From Pseudo-nitzschia pungens (taxonomy: Eukaryota > Bacillariophyta > Bacillariophyceae > Bacillariales > Bacillariaceae): DNA of 64,000 nucleotides. The position numbers were made by a program, and so were the translations under genes. The stretch is taken from the NCBI GenBank assembly GCA_037355855.1, contig CM074763.1, forward strand, positions 4,464,001 to 4,528,000. Direction: 5' to 3'. Shown one piece after another: positions 11,334 through 21,968 of this stretch. The notes beneath the pieces were generated by a model, which saw nothing but the letters and a program-made list of their open reading frames with translations, made no database searches and was not told the DNA's origin. The stretch's first letter is position 1, and each line of letters begins with the position of its first letter.

Positions 11334-12868
11334 ACCGTGTAAGGGAATACGCTACCGATCACTGCACTTCTGATGAGATTTGAAACGGATTGAATCATCT
11401 TATTCTAAGTTACCGTACCATACGTCGGACCCGTGCCGTATGGTAGGCCTTACCGTACCTTAGCAAAACTTGAAAATTTTCGCCATGAAATTTTGATTGA
11501 AAGAAAAAAATCAGACTAAAGCTTAAATCTTACCGGTAAGCCTTACCAGTAGTTACTCGTATGTGCGAAGTACGAAGTAAGGTTACTAGTAGTAAGGATT
11601 AGGAGTAATCTCATGTAATTAGTAATTACTGTACCGGTACTCCAACTTCGCACTCGTAATTTACAATTTACCGTGTTGGTATCATGCTTGTCGCTAGAGG
11701 TAAGGTTACTCAGTACGTAAGGTTACCCGTTCTCGTACAATGGTAGGAGCTACAGTAATTTTACGGTATATGGTACAAAAAAAGGAACTTGCAAGTAAAA
11801 TTATTACCGTACTACGAAGTAATTACTAATGTTACTCCGTATTTTAAAAGGTTTACTGTAAGGTACGGTAGGTGTAATCAAGTAAGGTTTACCGTACCGG
11901 TAATTACCCAACGTTAATCGTGCTGGTACCGCAAATAGTGATGGACAGATTCGTCAACACGAGTAAGTTACAGTAATTACTACGAAGTAATCTTACTACA
12001 GAATTTCTATCAGCTGTCCCCGGGTTTCAACAGAAATTAGTAGTCGGGAACGTAGAACCGGGGGACAGCTGATGAGAATTTTGTAGTAAACTGAAAACTC
12101 TTACTCTGAACTCATGAGGAGCTCCCACGAAGTGCGGTGAACAATTCGAGAATGGGGTCCTTAGTAAAAGTAAAACTTACCGTAAGGGACGATTATCTTC
12201 AGAAGATGTACTAGGTAGCTGATACCGTAGGACCAGTAGACATGGAATAAGGTTTACCGTAAGGTAAGGTTTACCATAACATAATTGGACGATACGGTAA
12301 GATTTAACCTTAGCTGTCGTGATGGGTGTTTTTCACACAAGATTTCGCAACCGTCGACGACAGACGAATCTTGGAAGAACGTGAAGAAAGGATTCTGACT
12401 AATAATGCATTACTAAAAACATAAAAGAAAATGTCTTACTTAACGGGGACGTTCTTCATCCATCTCATTATGACGTTTGCATAATGGTGTCTCGTCAAAT
12501 TCTACATATTTAGTAAGGCATCGGTCATGTTTGAATCACTCCATTTCATTCGCTAATATTAGTTCAATGAAGAAAGCATTCGTTACGTCTTGCTTGCCCA
12601 GAACAGCTCAGCGGAGCAGCAGTGCTCCCCACGATCGCTTTCGTCCGATTTTTGTGATTGAATTCATAGAGCAGTTCAACGACATAATCAGCAAAACCAT
12701 ACATTGCGGTGAATAATCTGGGAACTTTTGCTCGGAAGAAGTTGTGTTTATATTGGTCCATCATACGCACGTTGTTGCAATCCTTGTTCAACATTCGCAA
12801 CCCTCTCCTGCAAACTAGGAAGTCTGAGATATCACTTGATTCCAACGAGATCGCTGCTCGAGCGCACT
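11334..12868. repeat. GTA/TAC-rich degenerate intergenic repeats
   Basis: From about 11402 to 12310 the sequence is built from recurring short words such as AAGGTTTACCGTA, CGAAGTAA, TTACTCGTA and TACCGGTA, many on both strands and partly palindromic. No coding content. The rest, up to 12868, is ordinary intergenic DNA with the promoter of the next gene. The same words recur near 17490-17900, 23520-24290, 29760-29930 and 61010-61590. Confidence 0.6.
11993..12089. repeat. Inverted repeat, 34-bp arms
   Basis: Arms at 11993-12026 and 12056-12089 are near-perfect reverse complements (about 30 of 34 positions) around a 29-bp loop, with a core CAGCTGTCCCC. The unit could form a stable hairpin in RNA or a cruciform in DNA, or be a tiny inverted-repeat element. 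Confidence 0.7.
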
Positions 12869-13228
12869 ATGACTCGCCGAATTCTTCTCGTTCTGGCCTT
12901 GGCACTTTGTACTTTGACCATATCAACACACGGGTTTATTCCCACAAAGAAGAAGAGTGCGGAGCGCCGTGCAGCTTTCTCGAAGCAGAAAAGCGACGGT
13001 GGCGATCACGAGGACGACTCGCAAGCCGTCGATGCCGCCCAAACAACGCAGTACAAACCTGGACCCTCGCCTACGGCGTTGTACGCAACCCCACCAGCTG
13101 CCGTTGCTCACGCTGCAGCTCTCTACGAGTACGAAGAAGAGGACGAAGAGGAGGTCTCGTACGAGGTCGCCCTTATTTCCTGCATAGTGTCCCTCGCAAT
13201 CGGTTTCGGAACTGGATACCTTGTATAG
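12869..13228 (+). CDS. Small plastid-targeted or secreted single-span protein
   Basis: 119 residues. Residues 1-22 form a signal peptide; the cut would fall in STHGF, with F at the position typical of the diatom plastid motif, followed by a basic Lys/Ser/Arg stretch like a transit peptide (FIPTKKKSAERRAAFSKQ). A linker rich in Ala/Pro, then an acidic run (YEYEEEDEEE, about 88-97) and a final membrane span (YEVALISCIVSLAIGFGTGY) at the very C-terminus. The layout suits a small thylakoid membrane subunit, but I recognise no known Psb, Psa or Pet protein. It lies between two PSII genes (PsbQ-like and PsbO). ATG at 12869 is chosen because it begins the signal peptide. Confidence 0.65.
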   Translation: MTRRILLVLALALCTLTISTHGFIPTKKKSAERRAAFSKQKSDGGDHEDDSQAVDAAQTTQYKPGPSPTALYATPPAAVAHAAALYEYEEEDEEEVSYEVALISCIVSLAIGFGTGYLV

Positions 13229-14172
13229 ACACGGATACGTCGAAGTACCAACTAATGTCAACGTGATTTCATACGCATCATACAATCCGTGACAACCAAA
13301 AGCAATAATAAAGCGTGTTGACGAATAGGAAGCAAACGTCGCCATCACCAACCTTAAGGACAATACGCCCCACTTTCTCCGTAGAGCATGTATTTGCTCT
13401 TCCTTCCTTCGATTTCATCCAAACCGACACGGACTTCAGCGCTACCAAACCCAAATAATGATGATCGAGGAGCCGGGACCTAAGCAGCAGAGATTCGAAT
13501 TTGCTAGATCGAACCTACTGCACAAATAAAAACACTAAACTAAATATGAGCTATTGTCACTTCATTCCCAACTCATCTAAACACTTAATTTATTTGTTGT
13601 CGGCAAATTCATTGTAATGCAATTATGTCATAACAGTATGCAGCCTCCGATTATGGTCAAGCACACTTATTTAGCGATGTCTGTGGTCGATCGAATCTGA
13701 TGGGTACAAGACAAGATTGCTTGTCCTCCGATGTTGGACACGGTTTGGTTCAACAACACAAACCAGTCGTATTTTTATGATATACGGTTGAAAGACAGAC
13801 ATTATTTGGCTCAGAACCCTAAAATGCATCCTTTACGTTTGGTTAGTACTTATTTCTACGTCGATCTTTCAATTTCCCAGATTCAACTTGCGTCAGCCTC
13901 ACCGTTCTCGTCTACTTCTTTTTTCTCGTAGCTTTCACGTGCTTTTGTTCAACATGCAAGAAGGCGCAGCGCACAAAGCTTTCTCTTTTCTACTCGAAGT
14001 TTCAAGGGTGACGACACGGTTTCTTCTTCCTTTTATCTTCAGTACGTTCACGGGAAGCTATCATCAACTACCGCACAGGACGCCGCGGAAGCCTTCGTAC
14101 TGTCATCACGAAACTCTATCACGCAACTCTCTCACATCACAAATTTTACTGCTCAATTTAAAAACATCCAAG
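13229..14172. other. Intergenic, promoter side of psbO
   Basis: No gene supported. It contains the 3' UTR of the small membrane protein gene and the psbO promoter/5' leader. Frames at 13731-13931 and before the psbO ATG lack recognisable content. Confidence 0.4.
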
Positions 14173-15093
14173 ATGAAGTTCGTTGCTGCCGCCACCCTTG
14201 CCCTTGCCTCATCGGCTTCGGCCTTTGCCCCTGCTTCTCCTGCCAGCGTAAGTAGTCTGGTGCAATCACTCTCCATGCGGAGATAATAGAATTCGTTGCA
14301 TGGCCTGTAGCGAACAGGTCCGAAAGTAATTCCGTCAAGTTGAAATAGAACGATCGAATGAAGTGCTTTGGGGTCAACGCTTCCAATGGAAGCGTCGCCT
14401 TCAGGAATTATTCAGCTGGTAATCCATCACAATTTGTCGAACGATTGCAAACTTTCGGCTCTGTATTCACTTCTGTTCCTTGTTTTCCTGTTTGATACCT
14501 CGTATTTCTCTGCCTTCGATGGTGAATGTACCGCTGCGAACAATGCATCGCAATCACGAAATGAATGAAAACAGAGTAACTCGGCCCTTCAGATGTCCCT
14601 CAAGGACGACCTCATGACTGCCGGAAAGGCCGCCGTTGCCGGAGCCGTTGTTTTCGGAGCCATGGCCTCTCCTGCCCAAGCTTTGACCAAGGCCGAAACT
14701 AACTCTCTTACCTACTTGCAGGTTAAGGGAACTGGTCTTGCCAACAGATGCCCTGAAGTCGTCGGAGAGGACAGCATCAAGCCCACCACCGGCCAAAAGC
14801 TCGTGGAGATGTGCATCGAACCTAAGGCATGGGCCGTTGAGGAAGAAATCGGAAAGGGAGGAAAGACCGAGAAGAAATTTGTCAACTCCAAGGTCATGAC
14901 CCGTCAAACCTACACCTTGGACGGAGTTGAGGGAGACCTCGAGAACTCCGGAGGTGCCATCGTCTTCAAGGAGAAGGAAGGTATTGATTACGCCGCCACC
15001 ACCGTCCAACTCCCTGGAGGTGAACGTGTTCCATTCCTTTTCACCGTCAAGGACCTTGTCGCCAAGGGATCCGGTGATACCTTCAAGCCTGGT

Positions 15094-15131
<38 letters not shown>

Positions 15132-15426
15132 CACTGGTCTCTTCCTTGACCCTAAGGGACGTGGTGGTACCACCGGATACGATATGGCTGTCGCTCTTCC
15201 CGGTCTTCAATCCGGAGAGGAAGGTGATGACGAACTTTTCCGTGAGAACAACAAGACATTCGATGTCACCACCGGACGTATCGAGATGGAAGTGAACAAG
15301 GTCAACAGTGAAGAATCTGAAATTGGCGGTGTTTTCGTTGCCACTCAACTCGGAGATACCGATATGGGATCCAAGGTCCCCAAGAAGGTCCTCACCAAGG
15401 GAATTTTCTACGCCCGTGTCGACTAA
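14173..15426 (+). CDS. psbO: PsbO, 33-kDa Mn-stabilising protein of photosystem II
   Basis: Exons 14173-14247 and 14575-15426 are joined across a 327-bp intron (GTAAGT...CAG), giving 308 residues. Exon 1 encodes MKFVAAATLALASSASAFAP, a textbook diatom signal peptide with ASAFAP at the cleavage site. Exon 2 starts with a transit segment (SNSALQMSLKDD), then a hydrophobic lumen-targeting run ending ASPAQA. The mature protein begins near LTKAETNSLTYLQVKGTGLANRCPEV, as in PsbO; its two cysteines (LANRC, VEMC) would form the known disulfide. PsbO binds the lumenal face of PSII and stabilises the Mn4CaO5 cluster. An alternative acceptor just before 14593 would drop six residues; I prefer 14575 because it retains the usual ALQMS transit motif. 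Confidence 0.95.
14248..14574 (+). other. Intron of psbO
   Basis: Donor AGC/GTAAGT at 14248, acceptor AAACAG/AGTAAC at 14574. It splits the ER signal peptide from the plastid transit and lumen peptides, the same design as in the PsbQ/Psb31-like gene. A second AG at 14592 (CTTCAG) is an alternative acceptor in the same phase. Confidence 0.8.
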
Positions 15427-17168
15427 GTACAATGGCATGACGCATGAGTAGCAGTACAGTCTACTGAAAAAGAATATAGAACAAAGCAAGCTAGTGCAGC
15501 GCCAATTGTTGTTCTTCTCCTTCTGCCTATATCAAAAACCACTTCATGTTGGAGTCCACTCCAGCAACCTTTTTGCTATGACCCTGACACAATACAATTA
15601 TAGAGCACTACGATGTAAATGTATCCCTATAATAATGATATCAGTTGAGTCTCAAACCCACATTCTTTTGAATATTAGCCTGGAAGCTGGTGTGCGAAAC
15701 AGAGTCACGGAAGGTAATGCTAATCACAAAACAAGCATCGGTTGTAGGCCGTAAGATGATACCATTCAGTCCCGAACTTGTACCTTAGGAGGAGTATGGC
15801 ACGAACGAAATAGAGTCAGTGAACTGTGTTCGAAACAAAGTTCAAAATTCTACCGACCTTCCGTGACTCAGGTAATTCCGTACAACCAGAAACTACCTCT
15901 CTTCGAAAGCGAAGCGCACTACGGAACACGGTTCGAATTCAGGAAGCTGTTCGTACCGGTACGTGTATCAAACGGATCGACACAAGATTTTACTTCTACA
16001 TACCGTACATCTCGTTCCATCTCAACGAAGAAGGAATGATCCATGTGAACCGCTGCTTCCCAATACGACTAGTAGTAGTACTACTACGGTACAACGAAAA
16101 CCCACCGCACGAGAACAATGAAGTCACTTCACAATGATAGTCTCCTTGTTGTCATGCATTCCTGCCTTTACAAGATGAGATGAAAAAGAAACAACAAGCA
16201 ACGAAGAAGTCATTATTCTGATTACATTTATCCTGTTGTTTTTAGACCAAAGTCAAATTGAGGCTGCTATGCTTGCCACTTCTGTTGTGATTCCGTGCAT
16301 CTTTATGTGTGTAGTATGGTACTACTTTTGTTCTTTTTCAGTATACCTGCAACAAGGAAAGTTCACATGCCACACCAAGGGTCCAACCAATACAACATGA
16401 GGTGATATGAATGTTGCTGGCCAAGAATTAGGTTTAGTCTACCCTCTACTGCCTATTTTTGTTCCTGTTGGTGCTGTTGCTGTTGCTGTTGATTGCCCTT
16501 GTTTGACAATTCTTCTAGCATGTGATTCATTTGTGCATACATTGAATTAAATTACTACTCTAATTCTTAGTCCCCAGGCCATCCAGGACTGATATTGGTG
16601 CATGGCAATACACCTTCAAGGTATATTTCTTATCAAGTACTTTGTACTAGTTTGTCTTTTTTTCAGGAGAGGTGGAGGTTCCTTTTTCAAAAGTGGTGCA
16701 AGAGTAAATGTTCATGAAAGAGCAACACAGATACATTCAATATGTCCTGCTGTTACATGTAGTATGCGTATTGCATTGGACTATATTAAAATGCATTTTG
16801 AAATATTATTGTGTTGTGCCAAACTTCTTTTTCATTTTTGAAACCATGTGTATCATTCTAGTAGGAAGAATAAACACATCATCCTCAAAATGATGTGTCC
16901 TAATTTACCGTATGCTAGTTTTTACTTGTGTACGGTAACAAGAAGGTTTATGGCAGTTTTTACTTTTTTCTAAAATTTTATTGAAGGGATGCGTCAAAAA
17001 GAATATTACGAAGTGCAGTAACCTTATTACCGTAGTATTTTTATTCTTTGATGAAGCTCCCGTGTTGTTTTGTGCTGCTGTAGCAATCCTTGTGGGGACA
17101 ACAGGAACAAGATTGATTTTTGTTTTTTGACAAATTTCAAAAATTCCCAGTCCTCCCCACACTGAATC
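15427..17168. other. Intergenic, no gene seen
   Basis: About 1.7 kb without a supportable gene. It has a short CTGTTG-type repeat near 16465-16492 and AT-rich stretches. Frames at 15494-15754, 15826-16137 and 16602-16893 show no domain, no compositional signal and no splice pattern I could defend. Confidence 0.4.
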
Positions 17169-17433
17169 AGTGTCAAAGTGACACCCGGGGTCAAAGTGAC
17201 CCCCGGTGTCACTTTGACACTTGACACTCGCTGATACTTTTGGGGGTCAAAGTGACACCGGGTGTCACTTTGACACTCACAAGAGAAGTAGAAAAATGCT
17301 GTATACGTACGAACAAGTGTCAAAGTGACACCCAGTATCAAAGTGACACCTGGTGTCAAAGTGACACTTGACACTCACTGATACTTTTGGGTGTCAAAGT
17401 GACCCCGGGTGTCAAAGTGACACAAGCGCTGAG
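17169..17433. repeat. Array of nested palindromes built on GTCAAAGTGAC
   Basis: In about 260 bp the word TCAAAGTGAC or its complement occurs ten times, often inside GTGTCAAAGTGACACC. The units combine into larger inverted repeats: around 17171-17220, GTGTCAAAGTGACACC and GGTGTCACTTTGACAC flank a GC-rich core (CGGGGTCAAAGTGACCCCCG). A longer segment, ACACTTGACACTC.CTGATACTTTTGGG, occurs twice (about 17218-17245 and 17365-17391), so part of the array was duplicated. The minus strand reads as VTLTPGVTL repeats, which I regard as incidental. Confidence 0.85.
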
Positions 17434-18466
17434 TGGTGCGTGGGGGGCTGGAAAAATTTAAATTCTTAGAAAAAAACTAAATCAACCATGTTCCAGTAAA
17501 CCTTACCGTAATACGAAGTATGCAAGAAAAAATACATAGCTTTACTAGGTAACCTTATCGATACTAGGTCATGGGAATGATGAACTACAAGTAATACCTA
17601 CGTGTACAGTACGAATAGTACCTACGAACCGGTACCAACACCGTATGTACTTCTACTTCGTAAGGTTTTACGGTAGAAGTAAGTCAACTTCGGAAACCTC
17701 GGTTCCTTCGTAATTAAGTTAAGCCTTACCGTAATTACCGTACCGTACGGGAGGGAGTAAACGAAAAAGATGGGATGAATGGGGGATGTCGAAGAATATT
17801 CAAAGCACCCCAGAATTTTGAACCAACGTGTTGCGAGGATCCAACGGGTGTCACCATTTTCTACGCCTAATCTTAAGGTTACTTGTACCATACCGTAGTT
17901 GAGAAGTTCTTGCTCCACTGTCAACGTTGTCGTTACCGGTAGAACTCGTACTGAAGGGATTGTACAATGCACAATGAGACGAAAGAACGAAAAAGGAATT
18001 ATCTTGTTTCATCTGATGCGAATACGATCGATCATATCCCCTGCTACCACACGACACGACACGACACGACGCATCTCTCTTCCTCGACTCCGGGATTGAC
18101 CGTTGTATCCATACGGTTGCTAACGCAAAACCTAGTAACCAATACAATCCGAAAAGGACGAGTTCCTTGGCCGAGCAGGGAGTTGTCCCACGCTAAGACA
18201 AGATAGACCATCATACAACAACCTCCAGGTGTCGTTCTGTGCTACCGGCACTGGAGAATTGTATCGACGAACATTTGTCCTGGAATCGAAAAGAGTTCGA
18301 GTTTTGGAATACAACGTATTCTGTAGCAGTGAAAGAGGAAGGGTTTTACGATTGCAAACACCGGAAATAGCGCTACGAGACTATTCTTTCTTTTCTGTGA
18401 AAGGGAGAGCAATCGAGCCATCAAGCCATCAGCAGTTATCATCAGTAGCAGAACACGCCAATTCAC
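17434..18466. other. Intergenic with GTA/TAC motifs; upstream of Miro
   Basis: Holds degenerate GTA/TAC words at about 17490-17900 and a five-fold ACACG-type microsatellite at 18050-18073. The 3' end must contain the Miro promoter. No gene supported. Confidence 0.45.
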
Positions 18467-21400
18467 ATGGCACCTCCAAATCACGTTTCACCATCGATGT
18501 CTGCCAGGGAACAAGGAGATGCAAGGAATAATGGGGTAGAACCTCAGAAACGATCGAGCATCACCATGCTGGTGCTTGGAGATGGTGCGTATTCCGCAGA
18601 AAATATTGTGTCTTTCTTTTGACGGAACTAGAAAATTTAGAAATAATTCCATGGTTCGGTTGGGTTGAATACGAATTTTGCTATCCGTTATTGAAATACT
18701 GGCTGCGTTACCTACCATGTGGTTTATCCAATGCATCCTCGATTGCTTCCATGATTTGCTCGTTGTGCTCATTCTATGGATTTCTTCTCTCCCATGTCCT
18801 CGATTGCTTCACACTTCAGAGGGCGTAGGCAAGTCATCTCTCATCTCCACATTTGTCTCAAGACATTTCTCGGAAGTTGTCCCCGGGATTATGACTCGAG
18901 TGCGATTGCCACCGGATCCTGAAAATTCATGCATCACGACTATAGTGGATTCTCAGGGCGGAGACGCTGCCTTGATATCAGCAGTAGCGAACATGGCTAC
19001 AACAGGGGCGGCAGGAACTGCAACGACTGCATTGTCTACTCCTACTGCTGCTTCTGTGATCGATGGTGGCAATGGCGTAGACAGTGGGGAACGGGGAGGA
19101 TTAGATAATCTCACAGTCGCAAGCAGTCCATCGGCGAGCACATCCATGGCAACAACGCCGGGGTCGAATTATCTTCGTGGCAACAATCTGGCCAACAACA
19201 ACAATTTTAGTAGCACCGAGTCATTGACAGCTTTGCGTTCGTTCTCTACTTCTGCCCGTCCCAACGGCATGGGTGGTATCGAGAATGTTGACTCGATCAT
19301 TCTGATTTACGACTTGGATCGCGACGAAACATTTTTTCGATTGGAGAATCATTGGCTTCCTCTGATCGAACGGTGCTACAACGGAGAGGTGAGTTGTTTT
19401 GAATCGTTGGCACCTTTTCTCGGCAATTTTTTTCAACGCCATTTCTTACGATAATGTGAAATTGGGGAAACTTCGTTCATGCTAGTTACCGGTGATCGTT
19501 GCCGGAAACAAGATGGATCTCTTTTTGCCTTCTAGTGCCGCGGGTGTCACAGACGAACAAGTATTGGCCAGATCTCGTCAGCAGATTGTTTCCCTTATGC
19601 AGCGATTCCGATTCATTCGACAATGCATCAAGTGCAGTGCCAAAAACCTTTTGCGAGTCGACGAAGTTTTCCTCAAGGCGCAACAAGCAGTATTATATCC
19701 CTTCACACCTTTGTACGACCTAGATATCGGCAGACTCTCAGAAGATTGCCAGCGTGCCTTCACGAGAATTTTCCGGATGTACGATCGCGACCACGACGGT
19801 TTGTTGAGTCATTCAGAGCTGGACAGATTCCAGCACGAAACGTTTCACGTTCCGGTATACGAAAGAGACTTAACGGGTTGGAAGAAAGTTGTGAGCCGCA
19901 ACAACCCCAACGAGGAAGTCGTCCGCGACGGAAAATTCACCGTGGCTGGATTTTTAGCCATATTTGATGTCTTCATAAGTCAGAACCGACTTGATGTACC
20001 ATGGCAAGCACTGAGAACTTTTGGATACGACGATTATCTCAACCTGCAGGTTCCAGACCACGTTTATAGTGGCCCAGAAGAGGCTTCCTGGAGCCTAACC
20101 CTCTCCGCTAGACGATTCCTTACAGATCTGTTTCATCAGTTCGATTCGGACCACGACGGTGTACTTTCGTTGGATGATATGGACGAGATATTTTCTATCA
20201 TTCCTGAACCTTCTTTACCTCCGTGGCATCCAATTCGATCGAGAACATTGTTCGGAGACTCTTTCAGTCGACCCACGATGCCACATTCCGAATTACACAC
20301 ATCGGAAAGCACAAGAAGTTCATCGTCGCACTTGGGTATATCGCAATCTCTTTCTGCAAGCGGGATCACTATAATTAGCAACGAGACCTTCCCATCGGTG
20401 GACATTTCTTCAATCGACAGGGCAGCCCTCGTTTCCACACCGCTCACCTTTTTGGATTGGATGGGTTTATGGCATGCGATATCTGTTATTTCCCCTGGAA
20501 CCACGCGTGCTGAACTTTTCCGATTAGGCCATATCGAAGACAGTAAAACGAGCAGACGAGCGCGCGGAAGGAGGAAGTCCATAGCACCGATATATGATCC
20601 CACTCCAGATTCGTTGTTACCATCTCGAGAATTGCGACTCTTGCTTCTCGGTAGCCCAGGTAGTGGGAAAACGGCTCTCATCAATTCTCTGTGTGGGAGC
20701 AGAAACAAGGATCCCCTCAAAACGGCAAAAACATCAATTCCCGAAACTACAAATACTTTTGTTCGTATGAAACGAAAGAAGTACAAGAAGGCTAGCACAG
20801 GTGAGGCATACGAAACCATTGTTGTACATTTGATTATCACCGAAGTTCCCGAAGCAGAAGCTGAAAATAGGGCAATGCAACAAAAACATATATCCAAAAT
20901 GCTGTCGGATGGAGGCTGTGACTTGGTTGTCCTTGCTTTTGATTCAACCAACAGCGCAAGCCTTGCATATGCCAAACATCTAGAAAGTTCTCTCTTGACG
21001 GAAGATCTCGCTAGAGTGTATGTGGCTACAAAGTCAGATCAATGTGGCCCTACCCAGGATCGAGATGAGGAGGAGGACGACGAGTGGCAACCAACAACGG
21101 TTATTGATGAGGCAGCAATACATTGTCGAGAGCTTGATCTGGAACCCCCCTTGATCACATCCGCTACAGAGAGCATGCTTGGTGCTTCGAACCATCTTGG
21201 AGAACGAAGTTCTTCACAAGCACTGGGGCACCTCGCTCGTTGTGCGTTGAAAGAGTCAGGAATAGAACCATTGCGAGCTAAACCACACGAAGAGCGAAAG
21301 CGCAGGGAAGCGTCCAAACGAAGAAATCGAAAAATGATTTGGTTTGGAGTGGGTGTTGGTGTAGCGGTTGCGGTTGTTGGTTATTTGTGGACTGGTGCTT

Positions 21401-21507
21401 CCGGTAGCAAGGGGACGTCTGCGTCTACCTCAGGTGGAGAACGAAAAGGACGTGGAACGTTTGGATGGTTTCGGAGTTTTTTTGTAAGGGCAGAGTCCGC
21501 TAGCTAG
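18467..21507 (+). CDS. Miro: mitochondrial Rho GTPase
   Basis: Three exons (18467-18584, 18820-19388, 19486-21507), phases consistent, 902 residues. Miro sits in the mitochondrial outer membrane and links organelles to transport and ER contacts, sensing Ca2+. Domains: N-terminal GTPase with P-loop GDEGVGKSS (38-46) formed exactly across intron 1, NKMD (237-240) and CSAK (279-282); EF-hand loop DRDHDGLLSHSE (about 329-340); second EF-hand DSDHDGVLSLDD (about 449-460); second GTPase with P-loop GSPGSGKT (618-625); tail anchor IWFGVGVGVAVAVVGYLW near 846-863 with basic flanks. Longer than the usual 600-660 residues because of a Thr/Ala/Asn/Ser-rich insert (about 88-193) in the first GTPase and a Ser-rich stretch after EF-hand 2. 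Confidence 0.93.
18585..18819 (+). other. Intron 1 of Miro
   Basis: Donor GATG/GTGCGT, acceptor ACTTCAG/AGGGCG. It interrupts the first P-loop; only this splice recreates GDEGVGKS, which strongly supports both sites. Confidence 0.88.
19389..19485 (+). other. Intron 2 of Miro
   Basis: Donor GGAGAG/GTGAGT, acceptor CATGCTAG/TTACCG. Splicing joins ...RCYNGE to LPVIVAGNKMDL in phase 0. Confidence 0.88.
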
Positions 21508-21968
21508 ACAAGTTCGGAAGCTAGGAAGTTAGCAATTTAGAGAGAGACGCTACTGTACTGTTTCATGAAAGGTAGACGGACGAAAGAAAACCGGCCATTG
21601 GAAAGTTTAATTTTTGAGGCGTCTGATGTCCAGGCGTGCGCCACAATGTCGGTGCAATAAAAAAGAGTTTCACATTGTATCACCGGCATACAAAAACCCA
21701 CTAGCCAGGTTATTTCATTTTCTAATTGTGTTGATTTTCATTTACTCACTTCACTAGACGTACGAGATTCGTACTGTGAACATTCGAAATGCAGTTCGTT
21801 TTTTACTAAAGCACTTAGTGCGTACGGTATCCTTCGCTGACTTCGCTGAACCTGTTTAATGCTGTTACTGAACGACGGTGTGAAAAGCAATTTCGAAACC
21901 AACGAGCAAGCATTTGGCAACAGAAGCAAATATTTTTTCAGTTATGACTACAATAATTACTGTTTACA
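21508..21968. other. Intergenic between convergent genes
   Basis: About 460 bp holding the 3' UTRs of Miro (plus) and the cyclin (minus). No further feature recognised. Confidence 0.5.

Noticed and set aside
14554..15489. 311-codon open frame on the minus strand over psbO
   Set aside because: Antisense shadow of psbO caused by its codon use; no recognisable domain.
17169..17433. CRISPR-like look of the palindromic array
   Set aside because: No constant-length unique spacers; units overlap, invert and are eukaryotic intergenic DNA.
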